DNA of 40,145 nt. Origin: Chitinophagaceae bacterium. Its GTDB lineage: Bacteria > Bacteroidota > Bacteroidia > Chitinophagales > Chitinophagaceae. The stretch covers positions 1-40,145 of the forward strand of contig CANGGD010000008.1 in NCBI GenBank assembly GCA_947453295.1, read 5' to 3'. Within the stretch, counting starts at the first letter, position 1. Each line of letters opens with the position of its first letter. The notes beneath the pieces were generated by a model, which saw only the letters and a list, made by a program, of their open reading frames with translations, was not told the origin of the DNA and ran no database searches. A program made the translations under genes and the position numbers. Below are positions 9,061 through 19,402 of the stretch, in pieces.

Positions 9061-9483
9061 TCATCTACATCCATTGGATGAATTCAAATTAATTTCTTCA
9101 AATTGAAATAATACTGGTGTACATGTTCCTTGAAAAATCTCTTGTCTATTACACTTAAATTCCTTTCCAATAGAAATTTGAAGAGAATCTATAAAATGTT
9201 GGGATGGATTTATACTACCATTAATTGTGAGTGCTGATGTATCTGACCAATTTTTGAAAATATAATTACTCTTTATATTGCTGTCATTAGGTTCAAATAC
9301 AAACATTATTTTTTTAGGATCAATAGGGCAATTGTTTTCATTGATGGGTGCATTGTTTATTGAAATAATAATTGCTTTTCCTTCATATTTTTTATAGCTG
9401 CAATCACTTCCAATGTGAATGTTTTTGTTACATTAAGTAATGACGAAGATCAATAGGAATATAATTTTATTGAACTGTTTCAT
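9061..9483 (-). pseudogene. hypothetical lipoprotein with in-frame TAA inside the signal peptide
   Basis: Frame from ATG 9483: MKQFNKIIFLLIFVIT*CNKNIHIGSDCSYKKYEGKAIIISINNAPINENNCPIDPKKIMFVFEPNDSN...; TAA at 9433-9435; continuous with ORF-track 9061-9306. Confidence 0.6.
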
Positions 9484-9513
9484 CTTTCTAAAAAATAATT
9501 ATTAATAATAAAA

Positions 9514-10821
9514 TTAAACTGATTCTTTTAATGAAATAAAAAATTCGTCAAACAATCTTATTGTCTTATCTAAATCTGAATACGTTAAGGCATTATTTAA
9601 GAACCAGCTTTCATAAGCAGAAGGTGGCAAGTAAACCCCATTCTTTAACATGAAGTGAAATAATTTGTTGAATAATGGTATATCTGCTTTTGCAGCAGTT
9701 GAAAAATCAACAACATCATGATTGCAAAAATGTACACTTATCATACTGCTGAATAAATTGATGCGAAAATCTATTTCATGATTTTGTAATACAGCTTCAA
9801 TGCCCTTTGCTAAATAATTAGTTTTCTCATTTAATTCATCATAAATATTGGGATGCTGATTTAATTCATTTAATAAAGTAAATCCTGCAATCATTGCAAT
9901 GGGATTGCCACTTAATGTTCCAGCTTGATAAACATTTCCAAGTGGTGCAATATGTTGCATTATTTCTTTCTTTCCACCAAATGCACCTACTGGCATTCCG
10001 CCCCCAATTACTTTTCCGTAGGTTACTAAATCTGCCGATATATTTAAAGCTTCCTGAGCCCCACCCCTTCCTAATCTAAATCCAGTCATTACCTCATCAA
10101 AAATAAAAACAATTCCTTCCCTATTACAAATCTCTCTCAGGCCTTGCATAAAACCATTTTTAGGCAGTATACATCCCATGTTGCCAGCTACAGGTTCAAT
10201 TATGATCGCTGCTATTTCATTTTTATTTTCACTCACTAATTTTTCAACAGCATCTAAATCATTATACGCACAAGTTAAAGTGTCATTACTTACACCACCT
10301 GTAATACCAGGAACAGTTTGAATATTAAAAGTTGCCATACCACTTCCTGCTTTTACCAAAAAAGAATCAGCATGTCCATGATAGCACCCTTCAAATTTTA
10401 TAAATTTATTTCTTCCAGTGTATCCTCTTGCTAAACGTAATGCACTCATACAAGCTTCTGTGCCACTGCTTACCATTCTGATTAAATCAACATTTGGCAC
10501 CATGCTTTTTATAAGTTCTGCCATTTCAATTTCTAATTCAGTTGGTGCGCCAAATGAAGTTGAATAAATTGCCTTTTCTTGAATAGCATTTACGATGGGT
10601 TCATGGGCATGTCCTAAAATCATTGGCCCCCATGATGCGATGTAATCAATATATTCATTTCCATCTGCATCATATAAATAAGCGCCTTTTGCTTTTTGAA
10701 TAAATAACGGTGTGCCGCCAACGCTTTTAAAAGCTCTAACAGGTGAATTCACTCCACCAGGAATTGATTCTTGAGCTCTATCAAATAGCTCTTTACTTTT
10801 TTGAGTATTATACATTTTCAA
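9514..10821 (-). CDS. hemL: glutamate-1-semialdehyde 2,1-aminomutase
   Basis: [66 protein letters not shown]. Confidence 0.97.
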   Translation of the reverse strand: MKMYNTQKSKELFDRAQESIPGGVNSPVRAFKSVGGTPLFIQKAKGAYLYDADGNEYIDYIASWGPMILGHAHEPIVNAIQEKAIYSTSFGAPTELEIEMAELIKSMVPNVDLIRMVSSGTEACMSALRLARGYTGRNKFIKFEGCYHGHADSFLVKAGSGMATFNIQTVPGITGGVSNDTLTCAYNDLDAVEKLVSENKNEIAAIIIEPVAGNMGCILPKNGFMQGLREICNREGIVFIFDEVMTGFRLGRGGAQEALNISADLVTYGKVIGGGMPVGAFGGKKEIMQHIAPLGNVYQAGTLSGNPIAMIAGFTLLNELNQHPNIYDELNEKTNYLAKGIEAVLQNHEIDFRINLFSSMISVHFCNHDVVDFSTAAKADIPLFNKLFHFMLKNGVYLPPSAYESWFLNNALTYSDLDKTIRLFDEFFISLKESV

Positions 10822-10828
10822 ATATATT

Positions 10829-11803
10829 TTAGTGTAATAAATTCACGGCATCTTTTGCAAAATAAGTAGCAATAAGATCTGCGCCGGCTCTTTTAATAGA
10901 TGTTAGGGATTCGATGATTGCCTGTTCTTCATTAATCCATCCTCTTGCTGCGGCAGCTTTTATCATTGAATATTCACCGCTGATATTATAAGCACTTACC
11001 GGAACATCTACCGCATTTTTTACTTCTCTGATAATATCCAAATAAGCTAAAGCGGGCTTCACCATTACAATGTCGGCACCTTCTTCCACATCCATAATTG
11101 TTTCTTTAATTGCTTCAATCCTATTAGCATAGTTCATTTGATATGTTTTTTTATCGCCAAAACCAGGAGCTGAATCTAATGCATCTCTAAATGGACCATA
11201 AAAGCAAGATGCATATTTTGCACTGTAACTCATAATGCCCGTATTGATGAAATTATTTTCTTCCAATGCTTGTCTGATTGCTCCTATTCGTCCATCCATC
11301 ATATCGCTTGGTGCTACAAAATCGGCGCCTGCTTCTGCATGACTCAAACTCATTTTTACCAATGCTTCTACTGTTTGATCATTAACAATCTGGCCATTTA
11401 ATACAATACCATCATGGCCATACGAAGAATAAGGATCTAATGCTACATCGGTCATCACAACCATTTCTGGCACTGCCTCTTTTATCTCTTTTATGCTTCT
11501 CTGCATTAATCCACTTTTATTCCAAGACTCTTTACCAGTATTATCTTTAACCTCATCTTTTGCCTTTACAAAAAGCAACACAGATTTAATTCCCATTGCC
11601 CAAAGTTCCTTCACTTCTTTAACAGTTAAATCTAAAGATCGGCGGTAATAATTAGGCATTGATGCAATTTCAGTTGAATTGTTTTTTCCTTCATCTATAA
11701 AAAGCGGTGCAATAAAATCATTAGGCGTTAAAATTGTTTCTGCAACTAGTGATCTTATAGAGGCCGATTGTCTTATAATTCTGTTTCTTCTTTGTAAATA
11801 CAT
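10829..11803 (-). CDS. hemB: porphobilinogen synthase (delta-aminolevulinic acid dehydratase)
   Basis: [55 protein letters not shown]. Confidence 0.97.
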   Translation of the reverse strand: MYLQRRNRIIRQSASIRSLVAETILTPNDFIAPLFIDEGKNNSTEIASMPNYYRRSLDLTVKEVKELWAMGIKSVLLFVKAKDEVKDNTGKESWNKSGLMQRSIKEIKEAVPEMVVMTDVALDPYSSYGHDGIVLNGQIVNDQTVEALVKMSLSHAEAGADFVAPSDMMDGRIGAIRQALEENNFINTGIMSYSAKYASCFYGPFRDALDSAPGFGDKKTYQMNYANRIEAIKETIMDVEEGADIVMVKPALAYLDIIREVKNAVDVPVSAYNISGEYSMIKAAAARGWINEEQAIIESLTSIKRAGADLIATYFAKDAVNLLH

Positions 11804-11822
11804 TGTTATATTTTTTAAATAT

Positions 11823-12752
11823 TTAAATACACCATTCTTTGGGTTGTGATAATATTTTGATTAATTTTTCTTCTTCTGAATTAGGTGAATGAATATGATT
11901 ATAATCAAACCTAACGGTTGGGGGCAAACTCATTAATATGCTTTCTGTTCTACCGTTTGTTTTTAATCCGAAAATAGTTCCTCTGTCGTGAACTAAATTA
12001 AACTCAACATAACGACCTCTTCTTATTTCTTGCCAATATTTTTGAGAAGGTGTGTATGGTAATGATTTGTTTTTATTTACAATGGGTATATAAGATTCGA
12101 TAAACCCATATCCGCAAGATTTGGCAAAATCAATCCAGAATTCGATTGACTTATTTTCATTTGGTCTTTGATGATCATAAAATATACCACCTATCCCTCT
12201 TCTTTCATTATTTCTGTGTGTATTCACAAAATAATCATCGCATTCTTTTTTAAATCGAGGATAAAATGAATCATCATATTGATCACATATATTTTTATAC
12301 GTCTTGTGAAAATGAACTGCATCCTCATCAAATAAATAATAGGGCGTTAAATCTGTACCTCCACCAAACCAGCGATCTATTACTTCCTCTTTTTCATTAT
12401 ACAATTCAAACATTCTATAATTACAATGAACAGTTGGCACCATTGGATTAGTTGGATGAATAACTAAACTTAAACCACATGCAAACCATTTTTCACCATT
12501 AATATTCAATTGCGTTTGCATTGTTTTTGTAACATCACCATAAACTATTGAAGTATTTACTCCGCCTTTTTCAAAAACATTTCCATTAGCTATTACTCTT
12601 GTTTTACCTCCCCCACCTTCTGGTCGTTGCCATACATCTTCAATGAATTTGGATTTTCCATCAGCAATTTCCAATGCATTACAAATATCATCTTGCAGTT
12701 GATGAATAAAAACAATCCATTGTTCTTTAACTGAATTAGTTGGCATGTTCAT
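11823..12752 (-). CDS. hemF: oxygen-dependent coproporphyrinogen-III oxidase
   Basis: RPEGGGGKTRVI, WFGGGTDLTPYYLFDEDA, RRGIGGIFYDH, WQEIRRGRYVEFNLVHDRGTIFGLKTNGRTESILMSLPP. Confidence 0.97.
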   Translation of the reverse strand: MNMPTNSVKEQWIVFIHQLQDDICNALEIADGKSKFIEDVWQRPEGGGGKTRVIANGNVFEKGGVNTSIVYGDVTKTMQTQLNINGEKWFACGLSLVIHPTNPMVPTVHCNYRMFELYNEKEEVIDRWFGGGTDLTPYYLFDEDAVHFHKTYKNICDQYDDSFYPRFKKECDDYFVNTHRNNERRGIGGIFYDHQRPNENKSIEFWIDFAKSCGYGFIESYIPIVNKNKSLPYTPSQKYWQEIRRGRYVEFNLVHDRGTIFGLKTNGRTESILMSLPPTVRFDYNHIHSPNSEEEKLIKILSQPKEWCI

Positions 12753-13789
12753 TAATTTTCGAATTGATGATTCTTTACTGCATCTACAAATGCTTTGGCG
12801 TGGCTAACTAGAACGTTAGGTAAAATGCCATGTCCTAAATTTGCGATGTGATTTCCTGGACCAAAAGCATTCATCATTTTTTTTACTTCCTTCTGTATTT
12901 CAGAAATTGGACCTAGTAATCTTGCAGGATCAAAATTTCCTTGCAGCGTAATATTTTTGCCAGCAAATTGTCTGGCTAATTGCGGCTTGATGCACCAATC
13001 AATTCCTAGTCCTGCAGCTCCGGTTGCAGCCATAGAATCTAAACTATGCCAAGCGCCTTTTGCGAATACAATAACCGGTGCTTCATCTTTTAATGCCGCA
13101 ACAATTTGTCTGATATATTTTAATGAAATGTTTTCAAAATCATCAGGGCTTAATAAACCACCCCAGCTATCAAAAATCTGAACCGTGTCTGCTCCGGCAG
13201 CAATCTGTCCTTTTAAATAGGCAATAGTTGTATCTGTAATCATTTGCAATAGTTGATGCGCTAATGCAGGTTGCGTATAACAAAACTCTTTTGCCTCATC
13301 AAAAGTTTTAGATCCTTTACCCTGCACCATATAACATAATAAAGTCCAAGGTGCGCCGGCAAAACCAATTAATGGAACCCGATTATTTAATTCTTGTTTA
13401 ATTAATTTAATTGCATCAAAAACATAGCCTAGAGTTTCATTCACATCAGGCACAATAATTCTATTTAAATCATTTGTTGTTTTAATTGGATCTGGCAGAA
13501 TTGGTCCTTTTGATTCAACCATTTGCACTTCTAAACCCATTGCTTGTGGAACTACTAAAATATCTGAGAAAAGAATTGCAGCATCAACGCCAACAATATC
13601 TACAGGTTGTAAAGTGATTTCACAAGCTAGTTCTGGAGTTTGGCATCTTTCAAAAAATGAATATTTTTTTCTCAACACCATATATTCTGGAAGATACCTT
13701 CCGGCTTGACGCATCATCCAAACAGGAGTTCTTTCGGTTTGTTCGCCCCTTAATGTTTTTAAAATCAAATCGTTTTTTAAACTGCTCAT
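12752..13789 (-). CDS. hemE: uroporphyrinogen decarboxylase
   Basis: [60 protein letters not shown]. Confidence 0.97.
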   Translation of the reverse strand: MSSLKNDLILKTLRGEQTERTPVWMMRQAGRYLPEYMVLRKKYSFFERCQTPELACEITLQPVDIVGVDAAILFSDILVVPQAMGLEVQMVESKGPILPDPIKTTNDLNRIIVPDVNETLGYVFDAIKLIKQELNNRVPLIGFAGAPWTLLCYMVQGKGSKTFDEAKEFCYTQPALAHQLLQMITDTTIAYLKGQIAAGADTVQIFDSWGGLLSPDDFENISLKYIRQIVAALKDEAPVIVFAKGAWHSLDSMAATGAAGLGIDWCIKPQLARQFAGKNITLQGNFDPARLLGPISEIQKEVKKMMNAFGPGNHIANLGHGILPNVLVSHAKAFVDAVKNHQFEN

Positions 13790-13798
13790 TATCGCTTT

Positions 13799-14518
13799 TT
13801 AATTGTTGTTAAAATATGCTGTTGCTTTTTCTATGATCATCTCTTTAGATGGAAAATCACTCATAATTATTTTGTTTGTTACATAGCTTTCTATTGTTGC
13901 CTTGGTAGTATCTCCAATAGAAAACAAAACCACTTCAGCATCAATAACATTATTTGAAAAAAAACTATGCACTGCACTTGGGCTAAAAAAAACAATGCCA
14001 TCAAAATTGGAATCTATTTTTTTTGGGGTGTGAACTGTTGAATATACAAGTAGTTCAGTAAAATGAACCGAATGCTTATTTAGCATTGCTGGTAGTGAGT
14101 CTAGTCTTTGGTCTCCTGCAAAAAAATAAATAGGATACTCATTTCTGTTTTGAATTATTTTTTCACAAAGCTCTGATGAGTTTTTTGCAGTTGCAATAAT
14201 TGATTCATTGCCCCAAAAATCAATTATCAAATCTTTTGTAGTACCTGAAAGACAATAAAAGCGCCAATCTGTTGCAAGATTAATTTGATTGGTAACGGCT
14301 TCAACAGCATTCATGCTTGTAAAAATGGCGATGATTTTTTGAGTTGAAAGTGTTTTTATTTCATTAATAATATTGGGGCTTAGGATAGGTGTAGTTTCAA
14401 TAAAAGATGCGATTTCTATATTAATATTTGACACAGCAGCTTTCTGAATAATGGCATCATTCAATGGGCGGGTACATAAAATATTAATATTATTTTTTTG
14501 CATCTCTAATGGTTTCAA
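13799..14518 (-). CDS. hemD: uroporphyrinogen-III synthase
   Basis: IAIFTSMNAVEAV, DGIVFFSPSAVHSFF, FSIGDTTKATIE; position inside hem operon; overlaps hemC start region. Confidence 0.85.
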   Translation of the reverse strand: MKPLEMQKNNINILCTRPLNDAIIQKAAVSNINIEIASFIETTPILSPNIINEIKTLSTQKIIAIFTSMNAVEAVTNQINLATDWRFYCLSGTTKDLIIDFWGNESIIATAKNSSELCEKIIQNRNEYPIYFFAGDQRLDSLPAMLNKHSVHFTELLVYSTVHTPKKIDSNFDGIVFFSPSAVHSFFSNNVIDAEVVLFSIGDTTKATIESYVTNKIIMSDFPSKEMIIEKATAYFNNN

Positions 14519-15416
14519 TTATTTCAGCACCTCCCATTTTTAGTATCTCATTAGCTGCATCAATGCCAATTGTTTCGGAGGCTGATATATTTTTTTTCAA
14601 TTCTATTTCAAATTTATTTTTTCCATCTACAGAAAAAACAGTGCCTTTCAAAATGAGTTGATCGTTATAAATTAAAGCTAAAGCGCTGATTGGGGTTGTG
14701 CAACCGCCTTGTAAAGTTTTCAAAAAATCTCGTTCTGCTTTTGTACAGATGGCTGTAGGTAAATGATTTAATGGTAATAAAGCGGATTGGAGATGATGAT
14801 CACTTTCTCTACAAACAACTACCACTGCACCTTGCGCCGGAGCAGGAAGCATCCAATCTAAATCAACATGATTGGGTGGCAACAATTCAATTCTTTCCAA
14901 ACCTGCTTTTGCAAAAATGGCACCATTCCAATTGCTATCTTCTAATTTTTTTAATCGAGTATTTACATTACCTCTTAAATTCTCTATTTTATGATTCGCA
15001 TAATGATACAACCACTGCGCTTTTCTGCGGATGCTACTTGTTGCAATGATAGCATCTACATTTTTATCAAATAAAAAATCTGTACTGTTTTTAAAAACCA
15101 ACACATCCTTATAAGAAGCTCTTTCTAAAACAGCCGCCTGAACAATTCCAGAAGCCAATTGAGTTGGGACATCTTTCATAGAATGAACTGCAATATCAAT
15201 TCTATTATTTAATAAGGCTACATCTAACGATTTGGTAAAAATTCCTTGAACACCCATTTGATAAAGTGGTGTAATTAAATCTTCATCGCCTTCGCTTTTG
15301 ATAAATACCAATTCACTTTCAACACCCTTGCTCTGCAAAAGATTTTTTACAGTATTAGCTTGCCATACCGCTAATTGACTATCTCTTGTTCCAATACGTA
15401 TCACTTGATTGGCCAT
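14490..15416 (-). CDS. hemC: hydroxymethylbilane synthase (porphobilinogen deaminase)
   Basis: IRIGTRDSQLAVWQA, DIAVHSMKDVPTQL, IATSSIRRKAQ, LRGNVNTRLKKL, LQGGCTTPISALA. Confidence 0.97.
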   Translation of the reverse strand: MANQVIRIGTRDSQLAVWQANTVKNLLQSKGVESELVFIKSEGDEDLITPLYQMGVQGIFTKSLDVALLNNRIDIAVHSMKDVPTQLASGIVQAAVLERASYKDVLVFKNSTDFLFDKNVDAIIATSSIRRKAQWLYHYANHKIENLRGNVNTRLKKLEDSNWNGAIFAKAGLERIELLPPNHVDLDWMLPAPAQGAVVVVCRESDHHLQSALLPLNHLPTAICTKAERDFLKTLQGGCTTPISALALIYNDQLILKGTVFSVDGKNKFEIELKKNISASETIGIDAANEILKMGGAEIIETIRDAKK

Positions 15417-15418
15417 TA

Positions 15419-16642
15419 TTAATTTTTTGAGTTTTCAATTATATATTCATTAATTGCCTCAATGTAATTACATCCAACTTGTTGACCATTGCGCATTTTT
15501 ACTGCTGTATTCTTAACTATTTTTTCAATTTTTTGATTATCATCTTTTTCTGAGTAGTTAAATTCAATAGTAAACAATTTATTAGCGCTCATTTCATTTA
15601 ATTTCTCTTTAACTGCTTTAATAGCAGGAGCAAATCTTCTGGCTTGAAGCCAATCTAGAAATTCAGAAGTATATGAATCTATTATTGATAAAGCTTTAGG
15701 TATTTCGTTTTGTCTTTTTAATAAAGTATCATCATTTATTTTAGATAAGTCATCGACATTAGCAAGCATAACATTAGCTAAAGTGGAAGTATCTGGATTA
15801 ATGTTATTGGGAATAGACAAGTCTATCATTATTTTTTTTGAATCAGAAAAAATATCTGATTTTGAAATGATGGGTTCAGAAGCATTTGTTGAAACGATGA
15901 TAATATCAGCATCATTGACCACATTTTTTAGTTCTGAATATGGAGCATGAAAAACATTCATTGTTGCCGCTAATGCTGCAGCCGTTTCATCTGTTCTATT
16001 TAATAATGTAATGTGATTAGTTCCTAAATAGTCAATCAAATTCTTACAGGTATTCGTTCCAATTTTTCCTGTTCCTATTAAAGCGATTTTTTTAGTATGA
16101 ATATCTGTAACATTATTTTTTATAAACTGAATGGCAGCAAATGAAACAGAAACAGTGCCGCTACTAAGTTCGGTTTGGTTCTTTATAGATTTTGAAGATT
16201 GTAAAACTGTATTTATTAATCTTTCTATGAAAGGGCCAATATGATTTCTATCTTTTGAAAATTTAATGGCAGTTTTTAATTGACCAACAATTTCATAATC
16301 ACCTAATATTTGAGAATCTAACCCTGCTGCTACAGAAAATACATGCTTAATGGCTTCGATATCTTTTTTGATATAAGCATATTCTATAAAAGTTTCTTTT
16401 TGACCAGTTGTTTGACTGCATAACAAATCAATTAGCGTATTTGCATTATTTGCCAAACCATAAATCTCGGTTCTGTTACAGGTACTTAAAACGAAAAATT
16501 CGTCGATTCCAAATTGATGTGCTGATTGTATCAATAAATCATATTGTTCTTGATTTATTGAGAATATGCCTCTTTTGGAAGCATCTGTTTTTTTATAGTT
16601 AATTCCTATTGCGAAAAAATATCTTGAGTGTATAGAATACAA
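15419..16642 (-). CDS. hemA: glutamyl-tRNA reductase
   Basis: VLSTCNRTEIYG, GLDSQILGDYEIVGQLK, GTVSVSFAAIQF, GTGKIGTNTCKNL. Confidence 0.96.
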   Translation of the reverse strand: MYSIHSRYFFAIGINYKKTDASKRGIFSINQEQYDLLIQSAHQFGIDEFFVLSTCNRTEIYGLANNANTLIDLLCSQTTGQKETFIEYAYIKKDIEAIKHVFSVAAGLDSQILGDYEIVGQLKTAIKFSKDRNHIGPFIERLINTVLQSSKSIKNQTELSSGTVSVSFAAIQFIKNNVTDIHTKKIALIGTGKIGTNTCKNLIDYLGTNHITLLNRTDETAAALAATMNVFHAPYSELKNVVNDADIIIVSTNASEPIISKSDIFSDSKKIMIDLSIPNNINPDTSTLANVMLANVDDLSKINDDTLLKRQNEIPKALSIIDSYTSEFLDWLQARRFAPAIKAVKEKLNEMSANKLFTIEFNYSEKDDNQKIEKIVKNTAVKMRNGQQVGCNYIEAINEYIIENSKN

Positions 16643-16661
16643 TTGAATTTATTTAGGATTT

Positions 16662-16669
16662 CAAAGGTA
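16662..16669 (-). promoter_or_regulatory. candidate -7 box TACCTTTG for hemA operon
   Basis: Matches Bacteroidetes TAnnTTTG; 19 bp upstream of hemA ATG; no convincing -33 seen. Confidence 0.45.
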
Positions 16670-16710
16670 ATCTGCTCACAAAAAATTACCTTATAATAGT
16701 ACTTTAAAAT

Positions 16711-16760
16711 TGTCACAACACTGTCATATTTATTTTATTAAAAATGACAATTCTATGACA
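16711..16760. promoter_or_regulatory. nested dyad: TGTCA-N6-TGTCAT / ATGACA-N6-TGACA between hemA and hemH
   Basis: TGTCA 16711-16715 pairs with TGACA 16756-16760; TGTCAT 16722-16727 pairs with ATGACA 16744-16749; both pairs share centre 16735.5. Confidence 0.55.
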
Positions 16761-16789
16761 CATAAAGCATATTAGAATTGAGTATAGTT

Positions 16790-16797
16790 TATCTTTG
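16790..16797 (+). promoter_or_regulatory. candidate -7 box TATCTTTG for hemH-hemJ
   Basis: TAnnTTTG match 21 bp upstream of hemH ATG. Confidence 0.5.
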
Positions 16798-16818
16798 CTA
16801 ACTGAATCATAAAATCAC

Positions 16819-17871
16819 ATGAACAATAATAAAAAAAGAGCAATAATCTTAATGAATTTGGGATCTCCAGATTCTACTTCGGTAAAAGATGTAAGAAAGT
16901 ACTTGAATGAGTTTTTAATGGATGGGAAAGTTATTGATATTCCTTATGCATTAAGAACAATTTTGGTAAAAGGCATTGTTGTTCCTTTCAGAGCACCAAA
17001 ATCAGCTGAGGCGTATAGTACCATCTGGACAGATAAAGGTTCTCCACTCATTCAAAACACAAAAGATTTACAACAAGCTGTTCAAGAAAAATTAGAAGAT
17101 CCAATTTTTATTGCGATGAGATATGGTAACCCTTCTCCTAAATTTGCTTATGATCAAATTATGGAGCATCATCCTGACGTAGAGGAAGTGATTTTGTTTC
17201 CATTATATCCTCATTTCGCAATGAGTAGTTATGAAACTGCTGTGGATTACATGAAAGAGATTCATGAAAAATATCAATACAAATTTAGTTTAGCTACCAT
17301 CAAGCCTTATTTTAATAATCCCAGTTATATATCCGCTTTAGCAGATTCTATGAAACCTCATTTATCTCAAGAGTACGATAAGATTTTATTCAGTTATCAT
17401 GGTATTCCTGCAAGGCATGTGAGAAAAAGCGATACTACTGGTTGTCATTGTTTGAAAGTGAATGATTGTTGTAATACTCCATCAAAGGCTCACGAAACGT
17501 GTTATCGTCACCAGGTTTTTACCACTACAAAGCTGGTTACAGAAAAATTGCAAATCCCAAATAGCAAGTTTGATGTTTCTTTTCAATCAAGATTAGGAAG
17601 TGGGTGGCTTCAACCTTTTACAGATATTCGTTTAAATGAATTACCAAAAGAAGGTGTAAAAAAATTATTGATTATTTGTCCAGCTTTTGTGAGTGATTGT
17701 TTAGAAACACTTGAAGAAATTGAAGAAAGAGGCAAAGAGATTTTTATAGAAGCCGGCGGAGAATCTTATCACATGATTCCATGTATGAACACAAATCCAT
17801 CATGGGTAAATACAATTGTAAAATTTATTTCTGAATACACAGATGGCAACAAAGAAATGATTTTAATTTAA
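16819..17871 (+). CDS. hemH: ferrochelatase
   Basis: AIILMNLGSPDS, FSYHGIPARHVRKSD, FQSRLGSGWLQPFTD, CPAFVSDCLETLEEI. Confidence 0.97.
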   Translation: MNNNKKRAIILMNLGSPDSTSVKDVRKYLNEFLMDGKVIDIPYALRTILVKGIVVPFRAPKSAEAYSTIWTDKGSPLIQNTKDLQQAVQEKLEDPIFIAMRYGNPSPKFAYDQIMEHHPDVEEVILFPLYPHFAMSSYETAVDYMKEIHEKYQYKFSLATIKPYFNNPSYISALADSMKPHLSQEYDKILFSYHGIPARHVRKSDTTGCHCLKVNDCCNTPSKAHETCYRHQVFTTTKLVTEKLQIPNSKFDVSFQSRLGSGWLQPFTDIRLNELPKEGVKKLLIICPAFVSDCLETLEEIEERGKEIFIEAGGESYHMIPCMNTNPSWVNTIVKFISEYTDGNKEMILI

Positions 17872-17880
17872 TTAGTTTCA

Positions 17881-18411
17881 ATGAATTTATATTTAAAAAC
17901 ACTGCATATTATTTTTATTGTAACCTGGTTTGCAGGAATTTTTTATATGCCAAGGTTGTTTATTTATAATACTGAAGCAAATGATCGTCCTGATATAGAA
18001 AAAAAAGTTCTCCAAAATCAATTTCAAATAATGATGAAAAGGCTTTGGTATGGAATTACTTGGCCTTCTGCAATAATTACGTTGATTTTAGGTCCGCTTG
18101 TGTGGTATGAGTTATACGACTTTTATATGTTTGATTGGCTAATAATCAAATTGTGTTTTGTAGTGGGTTTATATGTTTATCAGTTTTCACTTCATTATAT
18201 TTTTAAGCAACAATTAAAAGGTGTTTTTAAATATACATCTCAGCAATTAAGAATTTGGAATGAAGTCGCTACTTTGTTTTTAGTGGCTATCGTTGCGCTT
18301 GTTGAGATGCAATCAACCCTCAACATGCTATGGTTATTAATAGCGCTGTTGATATTAATGTTTGTACTATTCAGTGCAATAAGAATATATAAATTACTCC
18401 GCAAGGATTAG
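17881..18411 (+). CDS. hemJ: HemJ-type protoporphyrinogen oxidase (UPF0093/CopD-like membrane protein)
   Basis: LHIIFIVTWFAGIFYMPRLFIYN, W-x-I-K-LCFVVGLYVYQ; directly downstream of hemH. Confidence 0.85.
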   Translation: MNLYLKTLHIIFIVTWFAGIFYMPRLFIYNTEANDRPDIEKKVLQNQFQIMMKRLWYGITWPSAIITLILGPLVWYELYDFYMFDWLIIKLCFVVGLYVYQFSLHYIFKQQLKGVFKYTSQQLRIWNEVATLFLVAIVALVEMQSTLNMLWLLIALLILMFVLFSAIRIYKLLRKD

Positions 18412-18515
18412 TTTTCGATTTCATTCAACAAAAAAATAGCCTTTTAAATAATAATCTGTTAATATCTTCGTTTTAGAACAGCATTTTAAAAATTTATAAA
18501 CATTAAATATCCTGT

Positions 18516-19154
18516 ATGAAAAAGTTTTTGAGTTTAAACCTTGTAATGATAATAGTTGTGGCAAGTTGTTCAAAGCAAAATATACAAGATATTGTTGTTG
18601 ACAATCAAAGCGCTAAAAATACTCCTGATAATATTACAGCAACAACAGTATCAAATATTACGGCTACAACATTTACAACTTATTTGATTAGAAAAGGGAA
18701 TCATTATTGTGATCAGAGTTCATTAAAATCAGTATCAACTTCAGAAATGAAATTTATTGCCAGGTTTGACACAAGTGCAATTTATACTAGTGTTAATCCG
18801 GTAAATCAGTACGACATAAATAAATTGTATGGTTTTTCAGAAGGTTTCGATAATCAATATAATAGTGCGAGAATTGGGTGGCGTTGGAGTGACGGGGCGC
18901 TTAGATTGTTTGGATATGTTTATAAAACAGGGGTTCGCTATTCGCAAGAGATAACTTCTATTCCTTTTAATACTGACATTACGTGTTCAATAAAATTAAG
19001 CGGCAACACCTATCTTATTGCTGCAAATGGAGTATCTGTTTCACTTCCAAGAGGTTTAAGTTCAACGAAAGCCAGTGGGTTTCAACAATATCCATATTTT
19101 GGTGGAGATGAAGTGGCTCCCAAGAACATAACTATCAAAATCAGAAACCTTTAA
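18516..19154 (+). CDS. hypothetical lipoprotein
   Basis: Lipobox MKKFLSLNLVMIIVVASC; no confident domain call. Confidence 0.7.
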   Translation: MKKFLSLNLVMIIVVASCSKQNIQDIVVDNQSAKNTPDNITATTVSNITATTFTTYLIRKGNHYCDQSSLKSVSTSEMKFIARFDTSAIYTSVNPVNQYDINKLYGFSEGFDNQYNSARIGWRWSDGALRLFGYVYKTGVRYSQEITSIPFNTDITCSIKLSGNTYLIAANGVSVSLPRGLSSTKASGFQQYPYFGGDEVAPKNITIKIRNL

Positions 19155-19354
19155 CTTATCAAAGGGTGTTTCATTAACAGAAGAATGATGTCAAAACATT
19201 AATTCTTATCTAGAAACATTAAACTGAATGTAATTTTTTTTACCCCTATTGAATATTTTTTAATGAATAACTGATTTTTTTTCACTAATTCAATCTATTA
19301 AAATCACAACTCTATCAAATTAGAATGTTTTCTATATAAATAAATTAGGTTAAC

Positions 19355-19362
19355 TATTTTTG
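19355..19362 (+). promoter_or_regulatory. candidate -7 box TATTTTTG upstream of T9SS protein
   Basis: TAnnTTTG match; ATG at 19403. Confidence 0.35.
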
Positions 19363-19402
19363 AGGATAATAAATTCCACATCTTAAATTTTTAATCTTAT
19401 TT

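Noticed and set aside
18600-18680. Short internal duplication NITATTVSNITATT in the lipoprotein
   Set aside because: Only a few codons, consistent with a low-complexity linker after the lipid anchor.
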